Source: Mycobacterium sp. 852002-50816_SCH5313054-b
GTDB lineage: Bacteria; Actinomycetota; Actinomycetes; Mycobacteriales; Mycobacteriaceae
DNA length: 55,130 bases
Reading direction: 5' to 3'
Assembly (NCBI RefSeq): GCF_001667185.1
Contig: NZ_LZIC01000052.1
Coordinates: 1 to 55,130, forward strand
The notes beneath the pieces were generated by a model. It did no database searches. It was not told the origin of the DNA and worked only from the letters and a program-made list of their open reading frames with translations. Both the position numbers and the translations under genes were made by a program. Of the stretch, positions 8,688 to 16,751 are shown one piece after another. Numbering within the stretch: position 1 is the stretch's first letter; the number at the start of each line of letters is the position of its first letter.

Positions 8688-9730
8688 TGCGTCTCCTTCC
8701 AGAACAGTCGCTCGTCGACCTGCTCCGTCTTGAGCAGGTATTCGATCTGCTTGAGGCGCGTGTGCCCGCGGCCGTAGAACGTCTCGGGTTCCATGGCGAT
8801 GGCCTGGAACACGCGGTGCAGTTGCGCCGCACCCGCCGCGACGTCCCACGCGGCGCGGAAATCGGCGAATACCTCCTGGATCTTGCTGAAGGAGACGCGG
8901 TAGCTGCGGTTGTCCGCGTTGGGCGGGCCGAAGGTGAGTTCGCAACCGGGGAACTCGGCGCTGACCGTCTCCGCGATTTCGCGCACGGTGCGGTTGTTTT
9001 CGTCGCTGCCGACGTTGACCACCAGCTTGTGCACGGTCTGCCGGTCGGCGCGCAGTGCGCACCGGATCGCCTGGGCGATGTCGAGCGCGTGGACCAGCGG
9101 TCGCCACGGCGTGCCGTCGCTGGTCATCGCGATTCGGTGTTCGGTCCACGCGAGGCCGGCCAGATTGTTCAGCACGATGTCGAAGCGCATCCGCGGTGAG
9201 GCGCCGAATGCCGTTGCGTTGCGCAGGAATGCCGGCGAGAAGTCGTCGTCGGCCATCGCGGTGAGGTCGCGTTCGACCAGGGCTTTGCATTTGGCGTACG
9301 GGGTCAGCGGGTTGATGGGACTGGTCTCGTCGACGGTCCCGTCCGCGATGCCGTACACGCTGCACGACGACATGTAGATGAACCGGCTGACACCCGCGCG
9401 TTTGGCGCACTCGGCCAAGTGCACGCTGCCGCGGTGGTTTACCTCGAAAGTCACATCGCCGATCAGGTCGCCGATCGGATCGTTGCTCAGCTCCGCCATG
9501 TGCACGACCGCATCGACCCCGCGCAGGTCCGCGACGGTGACGTCGCGAATGTCCTTGATGAGGCTCAGCGGTGCGACTCCGTGGGGGCTGTCGGCGAGCG
9601 GGCCGGGGCACAACCAACCGGCCTTGTAGTAGCCCGTGTCCAGTCCGACGACGTCGTGGCCGTCTTCGAGAAGTAGCGGTGCCAGAAGGCAACCCAGGTA
9701 GCCTTCCGTGCCGGTGACCAGCACTCGCAT
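8684..9730 (-). CDS. NAD(P)-dependent nucleotide-sugar epimerase/dehydratase (extended SDR)
   Basis: Extended short-chain dehydrogenase of 348 residues. The N-terminal cofactor motif TGTEGYLG (GxxGxxG) is at residues 7-14, an acidic residue follows in GLDTGY, and the catalytic YxxxK is YAKCK with an upstream Ser in MSSCSVYG. It could be the 4,6-dehydratase, a 4-epimerase, or a 4-ketoreductase of the CDP-deoxysugar pathway; sequence alone does not decide this. ATG 9730 gives the full Rossmann start MRVLVTG. The gap to the PIG-L stop is 18 bases, and its own stop overlaps the next gene as GTGA. Confidence 0.92.
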   Translation of the reverse strand: MRVLVTGTEGYLGCLLAPLLLEDGHDVVGLDTGYYKAGWLCPGPLADSPHGVAPLSLIKDIRDVTVADLRGVDAVVHMAELSNDPIGDLIGDVTFEVNHRGSVHLAECAKRAGVSRFIYMSSCSVYGIADGTVDETSPINPLTPYAKCKALVERDLTAMADDDFSPAFLRNATAFGASPRMRFDIVLNNLAGLAWTEHRIAMTSDGTPWRPLVHALDIAQAIRCALRADRQTVHKLVVNVGSDENNRTVREIAETVSAEFPGCELTFGPPNADNRSYRVSFSKIQEVFADFRAAWDVAAGAAQLHRVFQAIAMEPETFYGRGHTRLKQIEYLLKTEQVDERLFWKETQ

Positions 9731-9748
9731 CGTCGTGTCGCTCCTGTC

Positions 9749-10405
9749 CTATGATTGGGCGCCGAATGGACGCAAGATCGCCTTCTCGCTCACGAAGGCC
9801 TCGGCGTAGCGAACGCGCGACTGCACGCCGCGGAACCGCATGAGGCCCAGGAACGCTTCGTCGTCGAACCAGTCGCGACCCGCCTGAGACGGATACGACT
9901 CCGCGAGCAGCTCCGTCTTGCGGCGGGCCGCCTCGTCCGGAATTTCTACGTAGAGAGTCGGATTCGGCAAGTCGGACTCCCATTTGAGAATCTCGTAGCC
10001 CAGCACCAGATGCGCACGAAACTCGGTCGGGATGAGCTCGGCGACCAGGCGGTGGTCCTGGTGGTAATCGTGGCGGTGCGGACCGATCACCAGGTCGGGC
10101 TCGCATTGGCTGCGGAACCGGGCGAGGTGTTGCTTGACGGATCCCCAGTGGTCCGGCAGGCGGCCGTCGGGCAGATCGGCAACCGTCAACCGAACCTCCG
10201 ACCGCGGGAACAGGGCCGCGAAGGCGTTCTTCTCCTCGATCTCGCGCTCGGTCCCGGCGCCGGTCAATACCAAGGCGTGCACGACGACATCGGGGTTGTG
10301 CCGGGCGATTTGCAACAGCGTCGCGCCGGCGCCGATGACGATGTCATCGCAGTGCGCCCCCAGGACCGCAACCGAATTGATTGCGCCCGTGTGCAGGCCG
10401 ATCAT
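9749..10405 (-). CDS. PIG-L family deacetylase
   Basis: Zinc-dependent LmbE/PIG-L deacetylase fold, 218 residues from ATG 10405. The metal-binding motif AHCDD (residues 17-21) and the downstream HRHDYHQDH carry the expected Asp and His ligands. Family members remove acetyl groups from GlcNAc-containing compounds (MshB, Mca, PIG-L); here it probably trims an N-acetyl or acyl group on the glycan precursor, which is inferred from context. ATG 10405 overlaps the cytidylyltransferase stop as ATGA, so I prefer it to the in-frame ATG at 10444, which would add 13 residues without homology value. Confidence 0.9.
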   Translation of the reverse strand: MIGLHTGAINSVAVLGAHCDDIVIGAGATLLQIARHNPDVVVHALVLTGAGTEREIEEKNAFAALFPRSEVRLTVADLPDGRLPDHWGSVKQHLARFRSQCEPDLVIGPHRHDYHQDHRLVAELIPTEFRAHLVLGYEILKWESDLPNPTLYVEIPDEAARRKTELLAESYPSQAGRDWFDDEAFLGLMRFRGVQSRVRYAEAFVSEKAILRPFGAQS

Positions 10406-11196
10406 GCCGAACGTCTCGCCGGAGACTGCTCCCAGACCATCCACGGGCGGTTCCCCGCGTTATAGTCGGCGTCGAGTTCGGCGCGCTCCTTGAACGTGTC
10501 GGCCGGCTTCCAGAAGCCGTCGTGCTGATACCCCAGGAGCCGGCCGGTCCCCGCCAGCGACATGCAAGCATCGCCGACAAGGTCGCCGTTTTCGGGGATG
10601 AGGTCGAAGACCTCCTGGGTCAGCACGAAATAGCCGCCGTTCACCCAGATGGGGAACTTGGCGATCGGGGCGATCTCCTTGATGTCGCCGGCGGAGCTGA
10701 CATCGACGCAGTGGAACGACGACTGCGGCGGCACGATGAGCATGGAGGCCGCCGCGCCGCTGGTCTTCAACCGGTCGACCATGGTGTCGAGCGGCGCGTC
10801 GGTCAGCACGTCGGCGTAGTTGGCCAGGAAGTACTCGTCGCCCGCGACGTACTTGCGCACCCGGCGCAGCCGCTCGCCGATCGGCGACTCCAGCCCGGTG
10901 TCGACGAAGGTGATGGTCCAGTCGGACATGTCGGAATCGAGCAACTCGATCTCACCGGCGCGCATGACGAAGTCGTTGGACTCCATCTCGCGGTAGTTGA
11001 GGAAGAAGTCCTTGACCATCGCCTGGCCATAACCGAGGCACAGGATGAATTCCTTGTGCCCGTAGTGGGCGTAGTAGCGCATCACGTGCCACAGCAGCGG
11101 TCGGGGACCGACCATCTGCAGCGGCTTGGGCACCAGGTCGCCTTCGGCCGTGCGCATACGCATGCCGTAACCGCCGCAGAAAAGTACGACCTTCAT
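10402..11196 (-). CDS. Glucose-1-phosphate cytidylyltransferase-like sugar nucleotidyltransferase (RfbF type)
   Basis: Nucleotidyltransferase of 264 residues that would make CDP-glucose (or a related CDP-sugar) from sugar-1-phosphate and CTP. Diagnostic blocks: MKVVLFCGGYGMRM (nucleotide-binding loop), VPKPLQMVGPRPLLWHVM, a HGIKDF-like HYGHKEFILCLGYG, and near the C-terminus LLGYQHDGFWKPADTFKE. These match RfbF more closely than RmlA or GalU. The start is ATG 11196, with AAGGG nine bases upstream; a TTG three codons earlier is less likely. It is the first gene of the minus-strand glycan operon and lies behind a leader with palindromes at 11223-11294. Confidence 0.9.
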   Translation of the reverse strand: MKVVLFCGGYGMRMRTAEGDLVPKPLQMVGPRPLLWHVMRYYAHYGHKEFILCLGYGQAMVKDFFLNYREMESNDFVMRAGEIELLDSDMSDWTITFVDTGLESPIGERLRRVRKYVAGDEYFLANYADVLTDAPLDTMVDRLKTSGAAASMLIVPPQSSFHCVDVSSAGDIKEIAPIAKFPIWVNGGYFVLTQEVFDLIPENGDLVGDACMSLAGTGRLLGYQHDGFWKPADTFKERAELDADYNAGNRPWMVWEQSPARRSA

Positions 11197-11222
11197 GACA
11201 CCCAACCCTTCGGACGACGGAC

Positions 11223-11241
11223 CGCGCGCGGAGAGCGCGCG
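11223..11241 (-). promoter_or_regulatory. GC hairpin in the leader of the glycan operon
   Basis: Perfect 7-base arms (CGCGCGC and GCGCGCG) flank a 5-base loop, 27 bases upstream of the cytidylyltransferase ATG on the minus strand. If transcription starts further upstream, this would form a stable stem in the 5' leader. There is no U-tract, so it is not a classical terminator. Function is unknown. Confidence 0.5.
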
Positions 11242-11281
11242 ACGGGGTGAAAACCAGGTATCCGCTCAGCGGCGATAACCA

Positions 11282-11294
11282 ATACTTTTGGTAT
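11282..11294. promoter_or_regulatory. ATACT-N3-GGTAT near-palindrome, candidate operator
   Basis: ATACTTTTGGTAT lies 86 bases upstream of the first gene of the glycan operon and overlaps a second inverted repeat, ACCAA-TACTT-TTGGT (11278-11292). Related 13-mers occur at 12740-12752 (upstream of the PPE gene) and 14632-14644. A regulator binding site is likely; the TetR proteins at 13044 and 13856 are candidates. Confidence 0.45.
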
Positions 11295-11332
11295 CTCAGG
11301 CATCGGCCGGTGTCCGGCGCCCACGGACGGGG

Positions 11333-12547
11333 TCATATGATCGCCGCCCCGTAGCCGCCGGACGGCGGTTGCGCCATCACGGTGGGGATCAGCCCGTACC
11401 GCGGGCCGGGGGCTCCACGGCCTGCGGCGCCCCGCGGCAGGCCACCGAGCATGCTTGGGGGCATGCCCGCCCCGCCGGGAGCGGCTGCGTTCGCCAGCTC
11501 CGCGCCGGCGCTGGTCAGATGGGCGGTGGGGATGACGCTGGTCCAGCTGGCCGGCACCGACAGCGAGCCGAGGGAGGCCGCCTGGCCCATGCTGCCGACC
11601 AGGCCCGCACCCGCGGCCTCGGCCGCGCCGGCGGCCTCGGCGGCGGCTGAACCTGCGACATCGGCCACGCCCGCGGCCGCCGTGGTCGCCATCCCCTGCA
11701 GGGTCTGGGCCATGCCGAGCACGCTGGACAGCCCGTACAAGGGCGTCGCGGCCACCATCAGATAGCCGGGCAGCAGGGCGGGCATGTTGCTTTCGAACTC
11801 GCTCATGAAGCTCGACAGCGAGAGCCCGCCCGTCCCGGACGAAAGGCCGCCCAGCAGCGTTCCCCACGGCGTCGTCTCGGCCGCGCTCGCCGTGGCCGGG
11901 GTGGCCAGGCTCTGCAACATCGAGGACAGCGCGGACATCAGGCTGGACAGGGTGAGTTGTTGGGTGGACGAGCCCGCGGCCGCTTCCGAAAGCGCGCTGG
12001 CCTGGCCCGCGGCGCCGGCCGGGTCGGCGACCTCGGGCGCCGACGCGAACGGCGTCAGCTCCGCGGCTTCCGCCGCGTTCGCGGCGTATTGATACATCGC
12101 TGCGGCGTCCTGGGCCCACATCTCGCCGTATTGGGCCTCGTTGGCCGCGATGGCCGGCGAGTTCTGGCCGAAGAAGTTGGTCGCGGTCAGCACCGCGAGT
12201 TGAACCCGGTTCGCGGCGACCGCCACGGGCGGCACGGTCATCGCGAAGGCGGCCTCATAGACCTCCACGGCAAGCCTGGCGTGACTGGCCGCCTCCTGGG
12301 CCCGGGCGGCCGCGCCGGCCGTCCATGCCGCATAAGGCCCAAACGCGGAGGCCATGGCCAGCGACGATGGGCCCAGCCACCGCCCGACCGTCAGCCCCGA
12401 AATCACCGATCGGTAGGACGCCGCGGCGGAGTGCAGTTCGGCGGCGAGGTCATCCCACGCCGCCGAGGCCGCGGACAGCGAGCCCGGGCCGGGGCCGGCG
12501 TACATCCTCGCGGAGTTGATCTCCGGCGGGAAAGCACCAAAATCCAT
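11333..12547 (-). CDS. PPE family protein, PPE-SVP subfamily
   Basis: Secreted or surface protein of 404 residues, expected to be exported by a type VII (ESX-5-like) system as a PE or Esx partner complex. It starts MDFGAFPPEINSARMY and has a typical helical PPE domain to about residue 175, with WLGPSS and a WxG-like turn. A Gly/Ala/Ser-rich C-terminal part contains GSLSVPASW, the GxxSVPxxW signature of the SVP subfamily, near residue 328. No PE gene lies next to it. It ends 136 bases before the glycan operon, on the same strand; co-transcription is possible but not shown. Confidence 0.96.
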   Translation of the reverse strand: MDFGAFPPEINSARMYAGPGPGSLSAASAAWDDLAAELHSAAASYRSVISGLTVGRWLGPSSLAMASAFGPYAAWTAGAAARAQEAASHARLAVEVYEAAFAMTVPPVAVAANRVQLAVLTATNFFGQNSPAIAANEAQYGEMWAQDAAAMYQYAANAAEAAELTPFASAPEVADPAGAAGQASALSEAAAGSSTQQLTLSSLMSALSSMLQSLATPATASAAETTPWGTLLGGLSSGTGGLSLSSFMSEFESNMPALLPGYLMVAATPLYGLSSVLGMAQTLQGMATTAAAGVADVAGSAAAEAAGAAEAAGAGLVGSMGQAASLGSLSVPASWTSVIPTAHLTSAGAELANAAAPGGAGMPPSMLGGLPRGAAGRGAPGPRYGLIPTVMAQPPSGGYGAAII

Positions 12548-12739
12548 CGTTTTCTACCCCTGGCCTCGCCGGGCGGCGGCCGGCGCCGGCCGCCGCGAAG
12601 TGACCAACGACACACGCGGTGTGCACTGCATACGGGCCGCCCTGCGCAGTGGTTGACGTAGCGCGCCGGGCACCCCGGGCCCCGCAGCAGGCCGCTGACC
12701 AGGCAAACAAACTGAGAACCACATAGATGACGATTCTAC

Positions 12740-12752
12740 ATACTTTTAGTTC
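12740..12752. promoter_or_regulatory. Second copy of the ATACT-type motif, upstream of PPE
   Basis: ATACTTTTAGTTC shares ATACTTTT(A/G)GT with the motif at 11282-11294. It sits about 195 bases upstream of the PPE start, just upstream of a possible -10. The right half-site is degenerate. Confidence 0.35.
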
Positions 12753-12984
12753 GTAGTACAGCCGGAACGCTCACCACAAGTATTTCCAAGTTCATGATGC
12801 CGACCCGCAGCGTTGAAGCCTCGGCGCGACGACTGACTGCTAACCTCAGAGACGGCCGTATTGCCCCCGAGACCCGCCGGTGAGTGCTGGCTCTAGAACC
12901 GAGGTGCGGGCCCTGCTCGAGGAAGGCTTCGTGAACGTGACACTGATCGATCCGGGCCATGACGCAGGCCCCGGAATGATCACT

Positions 12985-13007
12985 CGCGTTGCTTACCCAG
13001 GAACGCG
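12985..13007. promoter_or_regulatory. Inverted repeat CGCGTT-N11-AACGCG upstream of TetR
   Basis: Perfect 6-base arms, extended outward by GATC on both sides at slightly different spacing. It ends 36 bases before the ATG of the TetR gene at 13044, a common place for an autoregulatory operator. Which protein binds it is not known. Confidence 0.4.
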
Positions 13008-13043
13008 ATCAAGCCGCTCCGGACAGCCGAGTTACCGGTTCCA

Positions 13044-13721
13044 ATGACGACCCACTCGACCGACGGACGCGCGGACGCGACGCGGCGACAGATTTTGCGG
13101 GCCGCCTCGCATCAGTTCGCTCGACGGGCCTACCACGATGTCGGCCTCGACGACATTCTCGCGGAGGCGGAACTGACCAAGGGCGCGATGTATTTCCACT
13201 TCCGGTCCAAGCACGCGTTGGCCGTCGCGATCATCGAACGTCAGACCGTCGCCGGTGCCACCGCGGTGGAAGATCTGCTGACGCGCGGACTTTCGGGCCT
13301 GGAAACCCTCATCGACTTCTCCTACCTGATCGCCGTCGGCGACATCAAGACCGACGGGGTCAGGGCGGGGCTGAACCTGCTCGAGTCGGTCGGCCGGTCG
13401 GAGGGGCTGCAGAAGCGGTTGCTGGAGGAATGGGCCAAGGCGCTGGCCGGAGTCGTCGAGCAGGCCATCGCCGAGGGCGACATCGACCAGCATTGTGATC
13501 CGCAGGACGTGGGGCGCATGATGGTCTCCCTGCACATGGGGTTGCGGCAGACCAGCAATCTGGAAGAGCCGGAGCGCTTTCTGCACGACCTGGAAAAGTC
13601 CTGGCTGCTGCTGCTGACCGGCGTCTTGCAGCCGGAACGGATCGACTACTTCCGTCAGTTCCTCAAGCGGCGCGCGGCACTCGCGGTCACCACCAGCTCG
13701 ACGCCAGCGGATTCGGAATAG
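13044..13721 (+). CDS. TetR family regulator resembling gamma-butyrolactone receptors (ScbR/ArpA-like)
   Basis: DNA-binding transcription factor of 225 residues. The N-terminal helix-turn-helix is TRRQILRAASHQFARRAYHDVGLDDILAEAELTKGAMYFHF (read across residues 13-53). LTKGAMYFHFRSKHALA is the recognition-helix region typical of ScbR-like TetRs. The C-terminal ligand domain is all-helical; its ligand is unknown. It is followed 134 bases later by a second regulator with the same N-terminal style, and lies divergent from the PPE gene and glycan operon, so it may control them. That link is inferred from position. Confidence 0.9.
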   Translation: MTTHSTDGRADATRRQILRAASHQFARRAYHDVGLDDILAEAELTKGAMYFHFRSKHALAVAIIERQTVAGATAVEDLLTRGLSGLETLIDFSYLIAVGDIKTDGVRAGLNLLESVGRSEGLQKRLLEEWAKALAGVVEQAIAEGDIDQHCDPQDVGRMMVSLHMGLRQTSNLEEPERFLHDLEKSWLLLLTGVLQPERIDYFRQFLKRRAALAVTTSSTPADSE

Positions 13722-13810
13722 TGTGCGGCCTGCGCATCGCGCGATCGGGACCGGTGGGGTCGGCTGTTAGTCTTGACGCTTCGGCCGGAAGATTCGTGAA
13801 CACGTCGAGA

Positions 13811-13843
13811 TCCGGAATTTAAGCCCATCGACCGAATTCCGGA
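13811..13843. promoter_or_regulatory. 9-base inverted repeat overlapping the ribosome-binding site of the second TetR
   Basis: TCCGGAATT (13811-13819) and AATTCCGGA (13835-13843) are perfect inverted arms with a 15-base spacer. The right arm contains most of the Shine-Dalgarno GGAGG (13841-13845) of the gene starting at 13856. It could be a DNA operator for autorepression, or an mRNA stem hiding the ribosome-binding site, or both. Confidence 0.6.
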
Positions 13844-13855
13844 GGTGCAGACGCG

Positions 13856-14584
13856 ATGGCGCGCCAGGTTCGATCGGAAGCCACCCGGCGAAAGATCCTC
13901 GATGCCGCAATAGACGTTTTCGGTGAGGTCGGGTATGCCGCGGCGGGGTGGAACACGATCATCGAGCGGACGGGCATGACCAAGGGTGCCCTGTATCACC
14001 ACTTCGATTCGAAGGAGTCGTTGGCGTCCGCCATCATCGAAGAAGGTTCGGAGACAATACTTGTCGCGTTCCGCAACGTATGCGGGTCGTCATCGCCGGC
14101 GCTCGAGAACATGATCCACGGCACGTTCACCATCGCGAATATGCTCACCACCGACAAAACAGCCCGCGCCGCCGAGCAATTGACGGCCGCCCTGAGCGGA
14201 TTCAACGAAGCCGCCACGCGCTTCTGCGCGAGCCTGGTTGAGCTGATGGCGGCTCAGGCGCGCAGGGCCGCCGCCGAAGGCGACCTGCGTGGGGAGCTCG
14301 ACGCGGAGATGATCAGCGAGTCGCTCCTCGGCGCCATCTTCGGAACGCGTTTGCTGTGCAACGCGATCGCGGCCAGGGGCATTGCGGGTCATGAGGAAGC
14401 CGGTGGCGTCACCGATCGTCGCGCCGGCCCCCCGAGTCAAATCTGGGAACTGATGCTGGCCGGCCTCGTCACCGAGGCGTCGCTGCCTTACTTCCGCGAA
14501 TTTCTTTCGCGCGAGGCCCTCCGCCATGCCCGGCCCGCCGCACCGGCCCCCGCCGGCGCCGCGCCGGTCCCGGAGGTCGGCTAG
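13856..14584 (+). CDS. TetR family regulator, ScbR/ArpA-like (second of tandem pair)
   Basis: Transcription factor of 242 residues. Its N-terminus (SEATRRKILDAAIDVFGEVGYAAAGWNTIIERTGMTKGALYHHF in pieces; residues 8-51) fits the gamma-butyrolactone receptor branch of TetR closely, with MTKGALYHHFDSKESLA as recognition region. The C-terminal domain ends in an Ala/Pro-rich tail. It is preceded by GGAGG within the inverted repeat 13811-13843, which suggests autoregulation. Gamma-butyrolactone signalling is not an established feature of mycobacteria; the true ligand may be quite different. Confidence 0.9.
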   Translation: MARQVRSEATRRKILDAAIDVFGEVGYAAAGWNTIIERTGMTKGALYHHFDSKESLASAIIEEGSETILVAFRNVCGSSSPALENMIHGTFTIANMLTTDKTARAAEQLTAALSGFNEAATRFCASLVELMAAQARRAAAEGDLRGELDAEMISESLLGAIFGTRLLCNAIAARGIAGHEEAGGVTDRRAGPPSQIWELMLAGLVTEASLPYFREFLSREALRHARPAAPAPAGAAPVPEVG

Positions 14585-14631
14585 GCGGCGCGGCCGACCG
14601 CGTGGAGGAGATGGCCGGCGCGAAAAAGGCC

Positions 14632-14644
14632 ATACTGCAAGTAT
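14632..14644. promoter_or_regulatory. Perfect palindrome ATACT-GCA-AGTAT
   Basis: Thirteen-base inverted repeat in the short convergent gap between the TetR gene (ends 14584) and the PAS gene (ends 14686). It matches the ATACTnnn(A/G)GTAT form seen at 11282. Its location is downstream of both genes, so an operator role here is less obvious. Confidence 0.35.
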
Positions 14645-14685
14645 CTAATTGCGCCCCAATGATTCCTAATGGTTTATCGGCGGCG

Positions 14686-15084
14686 CTAGCGTTCTTCTTC
14701 CCACAATTGCTCGGTCAGATCCTGGAAAGCGGCCAGCACGAACTGATCGTCCGCTCGCATCAGGGCGGACTTGCTCATCAGCGCGCGCACCATCGAGCCG
14801 TCCTTGTGCGCCAATTTGACGACCATGTTCGCGAGGGCGTGGACCACCGAGAGCAACGATTCCGACTCCGGCGCCTCGTGGAATATCTCCTGAAACCGCA
14901 GCTTCAGGACTTCTTCGGGCTCGAACCCCAGCATCTCGGCGAACGCGGTGTTGGTGAACAGGATGCCGCCGTCGTTCCCGATCGCGAGCACGGGGACCGG
15001 AATCCTTTCCAGGACGACCAGCGCAGGCAACTGCTGCAAAGTAGTCAGCGGCTCGCTCGATTGCGGGTTTCGTCGTCGCTCCAC
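14686..15084 (-). CDS. Small PAS-domain protein
   Basis: A stand-alone PAS sensory domain of about 132 residues, with no output domain. The segment VPVLAIGNDGGILFTNTAFAEMLGFEPEEVLKLRF, read in parts, is a standard PAS core, followed by the beta strands HKDGSMVRALMSKSALM and a C-terminal helix. It may bind a small ligand and signal through a partner protein. The start is uncertain: GTG 15084 has AGGA twelve bases upstream, while an in-frame TTG at 15141 would add 19 residues without a visible ribosome-binding site. It lies convergent with the second TetR gene and is not part of the usual mycobacterial backbone at metG. Confidence 0.78.
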   Translation of the reverse strand: MERRRNPQSSEPLTTLQQLPALVVLERIPVPVLAIGNDGGILFTNTAFAEMLGFEPEEVLKLRFQEIFHEAPESESLLSVVHALANMVVKLAHKDGSMVRALMSKSALMRADDQFVLAAFQDLTEQLWEEER

Positions 15085-15191
15085 AGCCCGATTATGTCCT
15101 ATGACCGGAGGTCGTTCGGGCGCTTTTATCCGGGGCGGCAAGATATTTACCGAATGGGCCTGCCGTACAACTCAATAACCGCTCTCGGGGC

Positions 15192-16751
15192 TCACTGGAC
15201 TTCGGTGTCGGATGGCGGCTGATAACGCGGGAACACACCGGTCGGTGCCGGCAGCGCGGTGCCCGGGACCAGCCGCGCGCCGATGGCGCCGAAAGCGCGC
15301 CGGTCTTCGGCCTGACCGAGCAGGTCCAGCAGCCTGGCGGCCGACTGGGGCATGACGGGTTGGACCAGCAGCGCCGCGATGCGGACCGCCTCGCAGGTGG
15401 TGTACAGCACGGCGCGAAACCTCGCCTGATCGGCCTCGGACTCGCTCTTGCGCAGGACCCACGGCTGCTGGGCGGAGAAGTACCTGTTCGCCTCCCCGAG
15501 CATCAGCCAGATCGCCTCGAGCGCCAGATGCATTGCCTGCGCGTCAAAGTGGGCGCGCACCCGCTCGAGCAAGCCGTCGGCGGCCGCCAGCAGTTCGCTG
15601 TCGGCGGCGCTCAACTCGCCCGGGTCGGGCACCAACCCGCCCAGGTTCTTGGCCACCATCGACAGCGACCGTTGGGCCAGGTTGCCCAGCTCGTTGGCCA
15701 GGTCGGTGTTGATCCGGGTGATGATCGCCTCTTCGCTGTAGCTGCCGTCCTGGCCGAACGGCACCTCGCGCAACAGGAAATAGCGCACCTGATCCACCCC
15801 GTAGGTGTCGACCAGGTCCGCCGGGGGAACGATGTTGCCCACCGACTTGCTCATCTTCTCGCCGCGGTTGAGCAGGAACCCGTGCGCGAAAACCCGTCGC
15901 GGCAGCTCGATTCCCGCCGACATCAAAAATGCCGGCCAGTAGACGGCGTGGAACCGGATGATGTCCTTGCCGATCATGTGCAGGTCGGCGGGCCAGTAGC
16001 GGCGGAACAACTCGGAGTCGGTGTCGGGGAATCCCGCGCCGGTCAGGTAGTTGGTGAGCGCGTCGACCCAGACGTACATGACGTGATCGGGATGCTCGGG
16101 GACCTTTACGCCCCAGTCGAACGAGGTCCGCGAGATCGACAGGTCACGCAGCCCGCCGGAAACGAAGCTGACCACCTCGTTCCGCCGCACCTCGGGGGCG
16201 ATGAAGTCGGGGTGCGCCTCGTAGTGGGCCAGCAGCTTGTCGGTGTACGCGGATAGCCGAAAGAAGTAAGTCTGTTCCTCCGTCCACGTCACGGGGGTGC
16301 CGGTCTCGGTGGCGATCCGTGTCCCGTCCACGACTTCGGTCTCCGATTCGACGAAGAATCGCTCGTCGCGCACCGAGTACCAGCCCTCGTAGGCGTCCAG
16401 GTAGATATCACCGGCGGCCTCCATCCGTCGCCAGATTTCCTTGGATGCCTCGTGGTGGTCGGCGTCGGTGGTGCGGATGAACCTGTCGAAGGAGACGTTG
16501 AGCCGCTCCTGCAGCCGCTGGAACACGTCGGAGTTGCGGCGAGCCAGCTCGGCGGTGGGCAGCCCTTCGGCCGCAGCGGCCTGCGCGACCTTCAGGCCGT
16601 GCTCGTCGGTTCCGGTCAGGAAGCGCACGTCGAAACCGTCGAGGCGCTTGAACCGCGCGATGGCGTCGGTTGCGATGTACTCGTACGCGTGCCCCAGGTG
16701 CGGCGCGGCGTTGGGGTACGTGATCGCGGTGGTGACGTAGTAGGGCTTCAT
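15192..16751 (-). CDS. metG: Methionyl-tRNA synthetase
   Basis: Class I aminoacyl-tRNA synthetase of 519 residues charging tRNA-Met in the cytoplasm. The ATP-site HIGH motif is HLGH (residues 18-21) and the KMSKS motif is intact at 299-303. The anticodon-binding helical domain fills the C-terminal third (around [15 protein letters not shown] onwards). There is no C-terminal EMAP-like dimerisation domain, as expected for the mycobacterial enzyme (Rv1007c, also called metS). ATG 16751 has an AGGGTGAG element five bases upstream. It is divergent from tatD, with only about 24 bases between the two start codons. Confidence 0.98.
   Translation of the reverse strand: MKPYYVTTAITYPNAAPHLGHAYEYIATDAIARFKRLDGFDVRFLTGTDEHGLKVAQAAAAEGLPTAELARRNSDVFQRLQERLNVSFDRFIRTTDADHHEASKEIWRRMEAAGDIYLDAYEGWYSVRDERFFVESETEVVDGTRIATETGTPVTWTEEQTYFFRLSAYTDKLLAHYEAHPDFIAPEVRRNEVVSFVSGGLRDLSISRTSFDWGVKVPEHPDHVMYVWVDALTNYLTGAGFPDTDSELFRRYWPADLHMIGKDIIRFHAVYWPAFLMSAGIELPRRVFAHGFLLNRGEKMSKSVGNIVPPADLVDTYGVDQVRYFLLREVPFGQDGSYSEEAIITRINTDLANELGNLAQRSLSMVAKNLGGLVPDPGELSAADSELLAAADGLLERVRAHFDAQAMHLALEAIWLMLGEANRYFSAQQPWVLRKSESEADQARFRAVLYTTCEAVRIAALLVQPVMPQSAARLLDLLGQAEDRRAFGAIGARLVPGTALPAPTGVFPRYQPPSDTEVQ

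Larger units (their letters stand above)
12548..13043. other. 496-base divergent intergenic region between PPE and TetR genes
   Basis: No convincing gene. It contains an A+T-rich patch at about 12710-12785, unusual for this genome. The patch carries a plausible minus-strand -10 (TAGAAT, reverse of 12733-12738) and the ATACTTTTAGTTC motif at 12740-12752. Closer to the TetR gene lies an inverted repeat, CGCGTT (12985-12990) and AACGCG (13002-13007). A 74-codon minus-strand open frame (12736-12960) looks random. Confidence 0.6.

Noticed and set aside
8136..10106. A 656-codon minus-strand frame joining the RmlC-like gene with an upstream stretch
   Set aside because: Only the last 183 codons have homology; the rest is the wrong frame of the SDR and PIG-L genes. 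The true start is GTG 8687 with a good ribosome site.
12736..12960. 74-codon minus-strand frame in the PPE/TetR gap
   Set aside because: No recognisable domain, and it overlaps the probable PPE promoter region.
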